From: Petaurus breviceps papuanus
Lineage: Eukaryota; Chordata; Mammalia; Diprotodontia; Petauridae
Length of the DNA stretch: 64,000 bases
NCBI GenBank assembly: GCA_028583685.1
Contig: JAMXIF010000222.1
Coordinates: 3,522,302 to 3,586,301, forward strand
Direction of reading: 5' to 3'
The position numbers were made by a program, and so were the translations under genes. Of this stretch, positions 21,328 to 31,639 are shown piece after piece. Below the pieces are notes generated by a model, which did no database searches, had not been told where the DNA came from, and saw only the letters and a list, made by a program, of their open reading frames with translations. The first letter of the stretch is position 1. Every line of letters begins with the position of its first letter.

Positions 21328-21866
21328 TGTAATCGGAATGCAAATTTGGAAGATCTTCCCTGCCCCTAGGCTAAAGTGCACCTGAAGCCTGGAGTGGGAG
21401 GCTTGTTTTTCAGTAGATACTTTTTGATTGGCCAGTGGCTCAATAAGGTTGTTACATTCTCTGAGCCAGGAGAAGGCTATATAAGCCCTGATGTGAGGCT
21501 TTGTTTTGGGCGCTCACTTTGAGAAGTGTTCTGTGATTTGATCTGGATTCTGGGAAGCCATTGTCCAGAGCCCCCCCGGCTTTGAAAAACCCAGATGTGG
21601 AAACCCAGATGTTGACTGGGTATGGATGTCATGGTTGGACAGTTTGGAAATCTGTCTACTTGATCTGTTAATGTCTTGATAATTCTGTCTGTATACTTTG
21701 AAGTTCGGGGTGCTGACCTTTTCCCCTGAACAAGGTAAACGATATATGTCTGACTGATTAAAGTAAGCTTGTTAACCCATTTTGAGTTGCTTTCCTTTAA
21801 CAAAGCAGATCCAAGAACCTGAATTAGCAGCAAACCCTGAGGATGCTTGGGGTGCTTGCTGCTACA
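21328..21866 (+). mobile_element. Solo LTR, family A copy 2
   Basis: TG...CA ends (TGTAATCGG to GCTGCTACA) and an exact 5-base target duplication CCTGC at 21323-21327 and 21867-21871. Promoter layout is readable: ATTGG (inverted CCAAT) at 21427, TATATAAG at about 21478, and ATTAAA at 21757 near the 3' end. No gag, pol or env adjoins it, so recombination has left one LTR. It runs opposite to the other three copies in the window. Confidence 0.9.
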
Positions 21867-22199
21867 CCTGCCAGAAGTTTTGTTATTGTTGCTTGTTGGT
21901 CAGTATTCTGAGTGTTGTTACACAAATATTTTTTAATTACCAGCACATCAAAAACTATATACAAGATTCTAAGAATACTAAGACAGAAGGGAAGTAGTCC
22001 TTGGACATACTAAGGAGGGAAACCACATATGCCTATGTAGGCAGAACATATGAATCAATCGGATGCAAGGTATCCTTGAATGCAGAGGAAGACTGGAAAG
22101 GAAGGTTCTAGGTTTTGATTAACTTTGAAGTGAAGAACTTAGGAAAGAGAACCCAGACGTGGGAACCAGATTAGGCCTGGCACAAAAGGAGGCACTTGA
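21867..22199. other. No recognised feature
   Basis: I see unassigned AT-rich sequence only. Confidence 0.4.
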
Positions 22200-22386
22200 G
22201 ACTTCAAAACAAACAAGATGGGAATTCCAAGAGGTAGGTCAAGGGAAAAAGAATTACAGTCTTAGGGTCAGCCAACGTACAGGTGCGAGGTGAACAGAGG
22301 AAGGCAAACATGGCAGTACCATCCAGTGTGGAGAAAGCAGGGTATGGGATATGGTGTGTGGTTTCTCAGACTGTTCACTAGAGCAT
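22200..22386 (-). mobile_element. L2 LINE fragment, left of an LTR
   Basis: 'ggaattccaagaggtaggtc' and 'ccagtgtggagaaagcaggg' fit L2 reversed. The same L2 seems to resume at 22773. Confidence 0.4.
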
Positions 22387-22772
22387 TAGAAGCCTTAGTC
22401 CTAAGTTTCGTTTTCCCAGAAATCACATGATTTAAGAGAAATGAAACTTAAGATATCCACCTGCATAAGCTGTTTTCATTTTTACCTCTAGGCAGCCCAG
22501 CATCACCCCATGTACCATATTAGGACAAGTAACCACAACAGCCAATCCTAAGTAAAGCTTTGCATAGACAGTAGCTTATGGAGGGGTGGGAGGGGTGAGT
22601 GGTCTTATGCTTATTTAGCCCTGTTTTTGCTTCTGAACCTCGGCCTCCTCTCTCTGGGCATAATTCCAGTGACTGGACCTCCTGCTTCTCGCGAGATTGT
22701 AATAAAACTTTCTACCTTCACTTTGAGGTCTCCGAGTAGTCAATTTGGGTTAGGGTCTTTGTATCGAATACA
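22387..22772 (+). mobile_element. Probable solo LTR with class I look
   Basis: The 3' part resembles a gammaretrovirus-like R-U5: 'cttctcgcgagattgtaata', AATAAA near 22699, then 'ctttctaccttcactttgag' and an end in ACA. GCAT occurs at both borders (22383-22386 and 22773-22776), a fitting 4-base target duplication. The 5' end is TA rather than TG, so that border is less sure. It splits an L2. Confidence 0.55.
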
Positions 22773-22925
22773 GCATCAAGGAGACAAGAAGGGAAGGGGT
22801 CAAGTTATAAAGAGCCTTCGATGTCAAAGACAGAGAGGATTTTAGATTTTTTTTCCTTAGGGGTAAAAGGGAGTCATTTGGGGTTTATTGAGGGGGGGGT
22901 GGTTGACATGGTGAGACCGACTTTC
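22773..22925 (-). mobile_element. L2 LINE fragment, right of the LTR
   Basis: 'gttataaagagccttcgatg' and 'gagaggattttagat' match the L2 reversed copy at 53190-53230. Confidence 0.6.
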
Positions 22926-23635
22926 TCTCCTGACTCCAGAATTCTTAGAGAAATTTGATTAATAGAGAAATTAAACACACGTACCCCCACCTCCCTCACC
23001 AATTCCACACCCAAGAAAATCTGTGAGAAGAATGAAATCACTTTTAAGATGACAAGGGCTGAGAATTCCAGTTCTGAAATTCCCTTTGAGAGGACACACC
23101 TAAGGAAATGTGGGTGTAGTCCATCTGATCTGGTGTTTTTCTGTTTGGGAGGATCCCATTTCCCCAGAGGGCACGCTTTGCTTAGCTTCAAGAGCTGGGG
23201 TGGACTTCAAAGAGTGCCCATGCACTGGGCCAGGATTTCCATAGCCTTGGGCATGAGAATTAGCTTCCCTAGCTCCAAAAACTAGTTCCTAGTTCCCTCT
23301 GTGGTTGGGCTGCCAGAGGCTAATTTGTGTGAATGAGAGTGAGTTCCAAGGTAAAGACTGACCCAGAATGGCGAGCTTGCTCCAAGAATGAAAAATCCAA
23401 GTGGTTCTAGGTTCTGGATGTGTAATCCCATGGCACTGATTTGTCATGATGATCACATGTAGACAATGAAGGTCCCATCTTTCACCTCTAAAATGCCTTG
23501 TTCATCCAGCAGAATCTGACCTATTGAACATCCCCAAATCACAATGCCAGAAATGAAATGGAAAAGTGGACTGGTTCATCTCCTTAAACAGCTGCCATCA
23601 ACTTATCTCAGGCCAATAACAGTCTTACCTTTCCA
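22926..23635. other. No recognised feature
   Basis: I see neither repeats nor a credible reading frame. Confidence 0.4.
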
Positions 23636-23639
23636 CTTA

Positions 23640-23960
23640 CAATCAATCAGCAAGTATTCATTAAACACCTACTATGTGCCAAGTACTCTGCCTGTGCGGG
23701 GATTGTGAAGACAATAGTGAAACGGTTCCTGCTCTCAAAGAGGCTTACGTTTTACAAGGGCCAGGATATCTGCATGTTACATATTTAATGTGAGACAGTT
23801 GTGTAGAGCAAGGACACTACTAGTGGGGTATACGGAAAAGTGTTCATGGAGAAAGTGGTTCTTGAGGTGAGTCACAGAAAATCAGGAATTTCCAGAGACA
23901 GAAATGTGGAGGGATCAACTTTCTGGGAGAACACTCTTTGAACCATAAGAAACAGAAGTC
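23640..23960 (-). mobile_element. L2 LINE 3' end
   Basis: 'cattaaacacctactatgtg', 'gctctcaaagaggcttacgt' and 'tcttgaggtgagtcacagaa' give an L2 3' end reversed. Confidence 0.7.
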
Positions 23961-23994
23961 ATTCTCTTTCCTCCTAAACTCTTCTTTCTTACTG

Positions 23995-24310
23995 TATGGG
24001 GCAATGCCACCGTCCTAGTAACTGGGGTCTCAGCCCAGAAGCCCTATGCTTCTCTCTCCCTCTCACCTCCCATATCCAAGCTGTCATCAAGACCTATTGA
24101 CTTTATCCGGGCCAACATCTCTTGAACACACCCTTATCTCCTATGACACCACCCCCACCCAGGTGCAGATCCCCACACCTCACACCTTTGTATATATTTG
24201 TATATTGTCTCCCCTATAAGATCCTTGAGGGCAAGGACTGTCTTTTGTCTCTCTGTATCCCCAGCACAGTGCTTGACACATAGTAGGTACTTACTAAATG
24301 TTTAATGATG
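23995..24310 (+). mobile_element. L2 LINE 3' end
   Basis: 'catatccaagctgtcatcaa' is a diverged L2 coding segment. 'atccttgagggcaaggactg' and 'gacacatagtaggtacttac' are its tail. It faces the L2 just upstream tail to tail. Confidence 0.75.
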
Positions 24311-24604
24311 GATCAATTAAGAGATAGGAGAAGGGTGAGTCAGAAAAGAAGGGTGGTTGAGAAATAGCAAGCTGGACACTATGGCTGCACTATAGAATTT
24401 TTGGAAAGTAGTAATATATTAGAAAGGTTAAGGAAAGGGGGAGGGGGGAGGGATGAGACATGTGGTTAGCTTTAATGAATAGAATTGAAAGAATCCAGAG
24501 GCTGACCAGTTCAGTCTCTTATGCACTACATGAATTCCTAAAAGAATATTTCCCTAAAGTGACTTTCTAAGGGGAGGGGAAGGGAAGGGAAGAGAACAGA
24601 AGGA

Positions 24605-24845
24605 AAACCATTTACATAGCTCTTCAGGATTTACAAAGTACTTCATAAATATGATCTCTTTGTAACCTGATAGCCCCAGAAGATAGGTACTATGATTATT
24701 CCCATTTTACAGATGAGCAAACAACACTTACATAACTTTCCCTTGGTCACATAGCTCATAAGGGTCTTAGGATAGATTGAACTCAGGTTTTCCTGACTTT
24801 TGGTCCAACACCCTTCCAACTGCACCACCAGTTGTTTGGTAAGCA
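24605..24845 (-). mobile_element. THER1/MIR CORE-SINE
   Basis: 'tacaaagtacttcataaata', 'cccattttacagatgagcaa', 'gattgaactcaggttttcct' give a full minus-strand copy. Confidence 0.8.
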
Positions 24846-24949
24846 GAAAGTTGACTACCAATAGCCCAAAAACCAACAATTCTATGTAAAAAAAAAAGGT
24901 AGTTAATAATATTTTTTTGTTTCCATCTTTTTTCCTCCTAAAGCAAGCT

Positions 24950-25955
24950 AACGCTGGTGTAAGTTACTTGGGGTACTGTGGATCTGGGAAGGCAGGAGCA
25001 TTGCCAATATTGCCATTCCCTGCATGGAATATCTGTTCCCTCTGCAGCTCTCACCGTTTATGCAGCAAGAGAAGCTAATGCCAGGAAGGCTTAATTGCAA
25101 TGACTTTTTCATTGGGTTACTCAGAGGTGTCAGAGAGGAGGCAAGCTGCTGGGTATGCCTTGATGACTGCAGCCACCAGCCATAATTTGGTGGTTGATGT
25201 AGAGTGGGTGAGGGAAAAGCATGTTGATATTAGCACTATAATTAGGGAAGTCCCACAGGGACCTGGGAACCAGGTGAAATTCATCTCACACAAATGTGCT
25301 TTCATCCCAGAGTCTTGCAGAGGCAGCAGTAGCTGGGATATTTAAGGAAGGGGAAGAACAGTTACCAGCCACTAGCTGATAATTAGACAGGCCAACTTTG
25401 TTGTGTGGGGGCTGCTTGCTTTATTCAGAGAACAGCAGGCAGACTCAGACCCAGGCAAGCCTCCTGGGGTCGAGAAGGGCACAGTTAGATTGTTTAGAAC
25501 ATGGGTCTCCAATCTGAGGGCAATGGCATGACTGCCAATTGCAGAGAGGAAAGACTGGCCACATTCTACCCTTCCGCTAACAACCTATGGGGCTTTGTCT
25601 CCAATACAAACTCACTACCCTATACCATCCTTTCAACCACTCCCTTTCTACCCTCAGGAAAGTTAAAAGCCTAACCTCCACCAGACCACCTGTACAAATC
25701 GGGAAAATGAACTCTGCCCCCCAAACCCACTCCCTCTCTCCCCTCACCTTGTGAGGGATCCCTCTGCTGCCTCTGAGTTCTGGGACAGCCCCTCCTCCAC
25801 ACCTTTCCTTATGTGTAGGGACAGAGTAAGAAAGAATGAGCAGGTGTGGACAGGATGTGACTTGCACCACAGATTTCATGTCCTCACATCTCTCCCTCTC
25901 CCAAGCCCATTCATCTTTCAGACTTGACATAGGGTCATTGGAACACACATCAGGT
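24950..25955. other. Repeat-free stretch, possible regulatory element
   Basis: At 25020-25400 I see no known repeat, but several words of a kind frequent in deeply conserved enhancers: 'aggcttaattgcaatgac', 'ccataatttggtggttgat', 'gctgataattagacagg'. There is no credible reading frame. The rest (25500-25955) is plain and may hold an L2 scrap. Confidence 0.3.
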
Positions 25956-25959
25956 TTGT

Positions 25960-26112
25960 CCTCCCCGTTTTATAGATGAGGAAATCGAGTCACACAGGGA
26001 TCTGGGCAAGTGGCTTAGCCAGAATCATACAGCTAGTATCTAAGTAGGCTTTCAATCCAGATCTGTTTGGCTCCAAGCTGGGCACCCTATCCGCAGCGCC
26101 AAGCTCTTTCTG
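25960..26112 (-). mobile_element. MIR SINE
   Basis: 'gttttatagatgaggaaatc', 'catacagctagtatctaagt' and 'gctgggcaccctatccgcag' give a minus-strand MIR. Confidence 0.65.
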
Positions 26113-26309
26113 TCTGTCAAAGGCAGAGTACCATTCTCCTCGTTACCCCAGCTTAGCAGGGTCCAGGTGATTCTCCTGGAGACTCCCCCAGATTGTGTTC
26201 CTCACTCTCACTAGTGGCCAAATCTCCTTTCTCCTTAAATAGAATATTTCACCTCTGCATCCTCTCTCCTTGTGGGACCAACCGCTCACTCAGTCGTCGT
26301 CAATAAGTC

Positions 26310-26450
26310 AGGTGAGGAATGTTTATTCTACACATGAGGATGCCAAGGCAAACTAGACACTTAGAACCTCCAGCCAGAAAGTGAAAGACACAAAACTGGA
26401 TTTGGGTCTTTTGGCTCTGATTCCAAAATCTTTTCAACTCTCTCATGATG
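26310..26450 (-). mobile_element. MIR SINE fragment
   Basis: 'cacatgaggatgccaaggca' and 'tttgggtcttttggctctga' fit a worn minus-strand MIR. Confidence 0.4.
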
Positions 26451-26489
26451 TTGTCCCAAAGTAAGGGACCCCAGAAGGGCACAAACAGC

Positions 26490-26645
26490 AGTGGGAAACA
26501 TGCATCTAGGAGATCTGGGTTCAAACTCTGCCTTTCACCACAAGCTCACTGCATAAATCACTTCTTTTCCTGCTTCATTCATCAAATGAGAGGATTAACT
26601 GAGCTGACCCAGATCCTCTCTACCTCTGAATCCTCAGGGTCTCAC
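26490..26645 (+). mobile_element. MIR SINE
   Basis: 'gatctgggttcaaactctgc' and 'cttcattcatcaaatgagag' fit a plus-strand MIR. Confidence 0.5.
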
Positions 26646-26699
26646 CCAGGGTTGTGCATCTAGACAATGGCAGAGTTACCCTGTATTTGTCTTCTGTGT

Positions 26700-27240
26700 T
26701 CTGATCAGTCAAGCAACAACAAGCATTTCTTAAGCATCTGCTGTATGCCAGACACTGGGCTAAGCAACGGGAGACAGAGGAAAATAGAAGCAACCCTTAC
26801 CCTCAAGGAGGTCAGTTTCTTAGGAAAGAGACACAATAAGTACACATAAGATAGGCATAGACATAGTAGACAAGTCAGTCAATGAATAAATCAGCAAATA
26901 TGCATCTATAAAATATTCACTATGTACTAGGCACTGTGCCAAGCACCAGGGACCTAAAGAAAGGAAAAAGACAGTCCCGTGGCCTCAAGGGAGCTCACAA
27001 CTACCTACAAACAAGCTGTGCACGTGATAAATAGAAAATAATCAAAAAAGGGAAGGCACTGGAAATAAGGGGAATTGGGAAAGGCTTCCCGGAGAAGGAT
27101 TGATTTTAGAAGGAACTTGAAGGAAACCAGGGAATCCTAGAGGCAGAGAGGAGAAGGGAGAGCATTCCATAAATGGAAAAGCAGTCACAGAATGTGGTTG
27201 AGATGAGGGATGGAGTGTTTTGTTTAGAGACTGGAGGAAG
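26700..27240 (-). mobile_element. Two L2 LINE 3' ends in a row
   Basis: 'ttcttaagcatctgctgtat' starts one L2 tail (26705-26845). 'tattcactatgtactaggca' starts a second (26880 on), which continues through 'ggcactggaaataaggggaa' and 'gaaaggcttcccggagaagg' into the L2 coding end. Confidence 0.7.
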
Positions 27241-27439
27241 ATTCAACAAAGGAGACAGAGCAGTCAGATGGGTAGGAGGGGAACCAGGAAGGAGCAGTCA
27301 TGAAACCCTAGAGCAGAAAGGGTATACAGGAGCACAGGGAATTTGTCATTGTCAAAGACCATAGAGAGCTCAAGACCATTGGAGAGATCATCAGGCATTT
27401 TGGAGAGAACAGTTTGACTTTGGAAGCCAGACTACAAAG

Positions 27440-27650
27440 AATTATGGAGATAATGTGAAAGTATTTGCAGATTGTATACTTGATTGTATGCCACCATGGG
27501 GGGAGGGGGAAGGGAGGGGAAGGAGGGGGAGAAAATTTGAAACTCAAGGAATTGTGGAACTGAATCTTGTAAACTAAAAAGTAAACAAACAAATTAATAA
27601 AGACGAAAAAGTTAAAAAGAAATAAAGATTATGACTAACCAAAAAAAAAA
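27440..27650 (+). mobile_element. L1/HAL1 3' end
   Basis: A G-rich patch then 'ggagaaaatttgaaactcaa', 'gaatcttgtaaactaaaaag' and an A-rich tail. It is nearly the same 3' end as the HAL1-like element finishing at 45475. Confidence 0.75.
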
Positions 27651-27714
27651 AAAAAGAATTAAGGAAAGAGGGAGAGAGGAAAGAGAATGGAAGCACCAAG
27701 TGTGGACAGGAGTT

Positions 27715-27840
27715 ATTTCAATCACTTCTTAATTGGTATCCCTGGCTCAAATCTCTGTGATCCCTCCTCCACAGAGGTGGCAAAGGGTAGATGTGCCCAT
27801 GTCACTCTTTTACTCTATAAACTTTAACGGCAACCCTAGT
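27715..27840 (+). mobile_element. L2 LINE fragment
   Basis: 'cttcttaattggtatccctg' and 'aaactttaacggcaacccta' resemble the L2 coding end. Confidence 0.4.
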
Positions 27841-27849
27841 GAATCCATT

Positions 27850-28105
27850 GCTATTGTTGGGTCATTGTGGTGTCTAACTCTCCATGACTCCATGTTGGGG
27901 TTTCCTTGACAAAGAGACTGGGGGAGTTTGCCATTTCCTTCTCCAGCTCATTTTACAGATGAGAAAACTGAGGCAAACACGGTTAAGTGATTTGTCCAGG
28001 GTCACACAGCTAGTAAGTATCTGAGGCCAGATTTGAATTCATAAAAATGATTCTTCCTGATTCTAAGCCCAGTGCTCCATACATTGAGCCATCCAACTAC
28101 CCTGT
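27850..28105 (-). mobile_element. MAR1-type SINE
   Basis: 'gccatttccttctccagctc', 'ggtcacacagctagtaagta' and a tRNA-like head ending near 28103. Confidence 0.9.
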
Positions 28106-28214
28106 TGAGTCTAGTATCAGATATGACTTATTTTATTTATACTCAGTTAAATAATTATATTATTATTAATATGAGTTAATATTTAATTTTTAGCTTTTTT
28201 TTTTTAAATTCCTC

Positions 28215-28475
28215 TTTCTAGACAGCTAGATGGTATCTAGTAGGTAGAGTGCTGGACTTGGATTCACAAAGATGTGAGTTCAGACCCAGCCTCAGACTCT
28301 TCCTAACCATGTGACCTGGGGCAAATGACCTGACCTTTCTATCTCAGCCATCTCATCTGCAAATGGGACTAGTAAAAGAACCTGTGCCATGCGGTGCTTG
28401 TCAGCATCAAATGAGACAGCACATATAAAATGATTTTGTAAACCTTTAAGCACTATATAAATGCGAGCCTTTTTT
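28215..28475 (+). mobile_element. THER1/MIR CORE-SINE
   Basis: 'gtagagtgctggacttggat', 'gcaaatgacctgacctttct' and 'atcaaatgagacagcacata' give a full plus-strand copy. Confidence 0.8.
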
Positions 28476-28524
28476 ATTGGCTGAAAGTTTTATGATGAAT
28501 GTGATCACTAATGCAGTAGGTTGA

Positions 28525-28640
28525 GTGGGCAGCTGGGTGGCTCAGTGAATAAAGTCCAAGACTAGAGTCAAGACCTGAGTTCAAATCCTGCTTCAGACAC
28601 TTACTAACTGTGTGACCCTGAGCAATCCCCTTCATCTGGC
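28525..28640 (+). mobile_element. SINE at the edge of the inverted SINE-L2-SINE block
   Basis: 'ggcagctgggtggctcagtg', 'cctgagttcaaatcctgctt' and 'gtgtgaccctgagcaatccc'. It corresponds, inverted, to 3336-3435. Confidence 0.75.
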
Positions 28641-29085
28641 TGGGAATTTTAATTTCTGGGAACAATTAGTAATCTTCCTTGGCTAAAAAGTAGAATATGT
28701 GAAAGGATATAATGCCAAGGGTAATTGAGAAGGTGGGCTGGAGACTCATGGTTAAGAATGAGACCTTGTACTTTATGCTAGAGACTATAGGGAGCTGCTG
28801 AGGATTATCTGGGAGAACAGGGGCATAATGAGGCTTGCATTTTGGTAATAGCACACTGGCAGATGAGGAGAGGATGTATTGGAGTGGGGAGAGACTAGAG
28901 ACAATAAGGAAGCTCGCAATAGACCAGCAATGAGGTGATGGGGACCTGAACCAGGGTGATGACTAAATGAGTGGAGAGGAGGGCCTGGATTTGAGAGATA
29001 TCATATAGGGAAAATTGATTTGATATGGGGATGGTGATGAAGGAAATGAAAAATTAGAAATAACTCCAAGGTTGGAAGTCTGGGC
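28641..29085 (-). mobile_element. L2 LINE inside the inverted SINE-L2-SINE block
   Basis: 'gggaacaattagtaatcttc' to 'taactccaaggttggaagtc' is the reverse complement counterpart of 2919-3335, with the same limits at both ends. Confidence 0.8.
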
Positions 29086-29335
29086 AGCTAAATGATGCAG
29101 TGAATAGAGTAAAGGGCCTGTAGTCAGAAAGACTCATCTTCACGAGTTCAAATCTGGCCTCAGACACTTCCTAGCTGTATGACCCTGGGAAAGTCACTTC
29201 ACCCTATGTGCCTCAGTTTCCCCACATGTAAAATGAGCTGGAGAAGGAAAAGGCAAACCCCTCCATTATCTCTGCCAAGAAAACCCCAAACGGGGTCAGG
29301 AAGTCAGTCAAATACGACTGAAAATGACTGAACAA
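29086..29335 (+). mobile_element. MAR1-type SINE of the inverted block
   Basis: 'gtgaatagagtaaagggcct' and 'ctgagaatgactgaacaacc'-like words give a full copy. It shares private words with the SINE at 2656-2918 ('gggcctgtagt' instead of the usual head), which supports common descent of the two blocks. Confidence 0.85.
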
Positions 29336-29599
29336 CCAAAGGCTTAGACAGTTGATATGATCAATGGGAGGGAAATTTTTTCCTCAGGGTTGCACAAACA
29401 GGATTGGACTGACCCCAGGTCTTACCGGCTTCAGGCACTGCTCTCTAGCCACTACTCTGAGCTCTATTATTTCTGATGTGTGCTAATGCTTAGCAGTCCT
29501 TTTAAGAACTATTTTCATATCCTGTGACCACTTCTTTAGAGGACTGGCTTTTGTTCTTATGTATGTATATTAAGTTCATTATCTATTACTAATCCTCTG

Positions 29600-29855
29600 T
29601 GTTAGCTAGGATTTACATAGTGCTTTAAGATTTGCAAAGCACTTTGGAAATATTATCTCTTTTTATCCCAGTAACAACCCTAGAAGATGAGTGCTTTGAT
29701 TATCTGGATTTTATTTACAATTGAGGAAACTGAGACAAAGGTTCAGTGACCTGGCCAGAGTCACACAGATAGGAAATGTCAGAGACAGGATTTGCACTCC
29801 AGTGTTCCTGCCTCCAGACCCAGGGCTCTGTCCACTGTACCATCCAGCTGCCTAT
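29600..29855 (-). mobile_element. THER1/MIR CORE-SINE
   Basis: 'ttgcaaagcactttggaaat', 'gaggaaactgagacaaaggt' and 'gctctgtccactgtaccatc' give a full minus-strand copy. Confidence 0.8.
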
Positions 29856-29859
29856 ATAA

Positions 29860-29975
29860 ATGTTAACGATTATTAATATAAATTCCTTAAGGGCAGAGAC
29901 TGTCTCGCTTTTGCTTTTTATATCTTTAGCAGCTGGAAGAAAGCCCAGCATGTAGTAAGGACTTAATAAATAATA
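29860..29975 (+). mobile_element. L2 LINE tail
   Basis: 'ttccttaagggcagagactg' and 'cagcatgtagtaaggactta' form the L2 tail. Confidence 0.6.
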
Positions 29976-29984
29976 AGAACTTTT

Positions 29985-30445
29985 TCGCTCGTTCTCATCT
30001 TTCTCCATAGGTTCTATGTGGCAGCCATTCTCTGGTTATCCTTCTTACCTCAGGACAATACATGCTTCTGCATTCATTGAATTGCAAAATCCTCCCAAGG
30101 GAAAACCTTGGGTTCCTTCAGTGGCTGACATCCTATGTTCTCTGTTTATTGGATCACGCATTTAAAGCCATGGCAGATGAAGGTAGCAGAACCTGCCTGG
30201 TATCTCCCTGCCCCTCTCTGGTCAGTCAGCCCAATGTGCTGAGTCCCTCCCTGGCCATCAGGTCCATTGTGCCCAAGCCCATGCTCCTCTAGGTCACTTC
30301 AGTGCCCTCTTCACAGGCTGACACCTCTACCTTCTTCTAACGATGAGAAAAGGAAACACGAGATGCTTTTGTTGCTGCTGCTTCTACTGTTCCTGTTGTT
30401 TTGACCAAAACAAAGCAGCCCAAGAAAATCTCCAGGTAGATGCAT
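29985..30445. other. No recognised feature
   Basis: I see nothing that can be assigned. Confidence 0.4.
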
Positions 30446-30499
30446 AGAGTACAGTGTATCAGAGTAGGGAGCCTCTTGGGAATGTATCATGTTCGAGCT

Positions 30500-30645
30500 T
30501 GAATGACTTTAAAACATAGAACATGGAATATCTTTGTTAGAAGCAATCTTAGAATGTGTAGTATAGAATTTCAAAACTGCAGGAGCCTTTAGAACATAGA
30601 ACATTGAGAGCTGGAGCTAGAACAGACTTCAGATACATTATCTGA
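30500..30645 (-). repeat. Degenerate array of about 35-base units
   Basis: 'aaaacatagaacatggaata', 'agaatgtgtagtatagaatt' and 'agaacatagaacattgagag' are diverged repeats of one unit. Reversed, the unit resembles the arrays at 31345 and 53655. Confidence 0.5.
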
Positions 30646-30664
30646 TCTAGCATCCTCCCTTATA

Positions 30665-30855
30665 GGCTACAAAGTCAGCATGATGTTGAACCAGACTTGG
30701 AATCAGAAAGGCCCACATTTAAGTCTAGCCTCAGACATTTACTAGCCATGTGACCTTGGACAGGTCAACTGACCTCGCTGCCTCAGTTTCTCCAACTGTA
30801 AAATTGAGGATCAAATAAGAGAATATTTGTAAAGAGTCTTGCAAATGTTAAACCA
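30665..30855 (+). mobile_element. THER1/MIR CORE-SINE
   Basis: 'aagtctagcctcagacattt', 'catgtgaccttggacaggtc' and 'aactgtaaaattgaggatca' form a plus-strand copy. Confidence 0.75.
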
Positions 30856-30857
30856 CC

Positions 30858-31050
30858 CAGTTTGGGTTTTTTCTTGGCAAAGAAAGGAGTAGATTGACAT
30901 TTCCTTCTCCAGCTCATTTTACAGATGTGGAAACTGAGGCAAGCAAGATCAAGTAACTTGCCTAGGTAGCTAATAATTGTCTAAGGCCAGATTTGAACTC
31001 AGGTCTTCCTGACTCTTGACCTGGTATTCTATCCACATAGATACATCAAG
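30858..31050 (-). mobile_element. MAR1-type SINE, truncated
   Basis: 'catttccttctccagctcat', 'gccagatttgaactcaggtc' and a partial tRNA-like head. Confidence 0.8.
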
Positions 31051-31059
31051 TGCCACATA

Positions 31060-31098
31060 AATGGAGGAGGAGGAGGAGGAAAAGGAGGAGGAGGAGAA
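31060..31098 (+). repeat. (GGA)n microsatellite
   Basis: A short GGA-rich run at the SINE head border. Confidence 0.85.
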
Positions 31099-31099
31099 A

Positions 31100-31345
31100 C
31101 TGAGAAATGGAGGCCCAGAGAAGGTAAGTTACTCAATATTCGTGACCTCACAGTGTGGCTGACCCAGGACTCCCTGGCCAGGCTCCTCCCACTCTGATAC
31201 ACTGACTAGGAAATGTGCTGGACCAGGAACTTGGAGACAGGTTCCAGGTAGAGCTCTCCCACTAATTTCTGGTGTGACCCCAGGGACCTCAGGGAAGCTC
31301 AGCTCCTCCTTTGGGCAAAAGAGTCCTCACCTTTATAACAGAGAA
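31100..31345. mobile_element. Two MIR fragments, head to head
   Basis: A minus-strand scrap (31098-31190, 'tggaggcccagagaaggtaa') is followed by a plus-strand one (31195-31345, 'gctggaccaggaacttggag'). Confidence 0.5.
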
Positions 31346-31600
31346 GTCAGACTAAATGATCTTAGGGTGTCTTCCAGCCTGGCCAACCTATGTTTTATAC
31401 TCTTAGGTCACTTGTGGTTCTGAAATCTTCTGTGCTAAGATCCTACCCTTCTCTAACACTATGTTCTGTGTTCTAAGGTTCCTCGCAACTCTGACTCTAT
31501 TCTCTGTCCTACACCCCTCCCAAATCTGTAACGTTATTTTCTTGGTTCTACTTTCTCAGTTTCTGACATTCTATGTTCTCTGTTTATGGGGTCATAGATT
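31345..31600 (+). repeat. Degenerate array of 33-38-base units
   Basis: The motif 'cttctgtgctaagatcct', 'tctgtgttctaaggttcct', 'tctgacattctatgttct' recurs with a drifting period. It looks like a MIR or CR1 3' end word (ggtcccttccagctct) expanded in tandem. Confidence 0.55.
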
Positions 31601-31639
31601 GGAAGCTGGATGGCTGATGCCACTGAGATGAGCACTGAG

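Noticed and set aside
21328-21866. Koala-retrovirus-type LTR
   Set aside because: The start and promoter words do not look like that gammaretrovirus, and the target duplication is 5 bases rather than 4.
22699-22704. AATAAA as the poly(A) signal of a host gene
   Set aside because: It sits in a probable LTR at the usual distance from its end.
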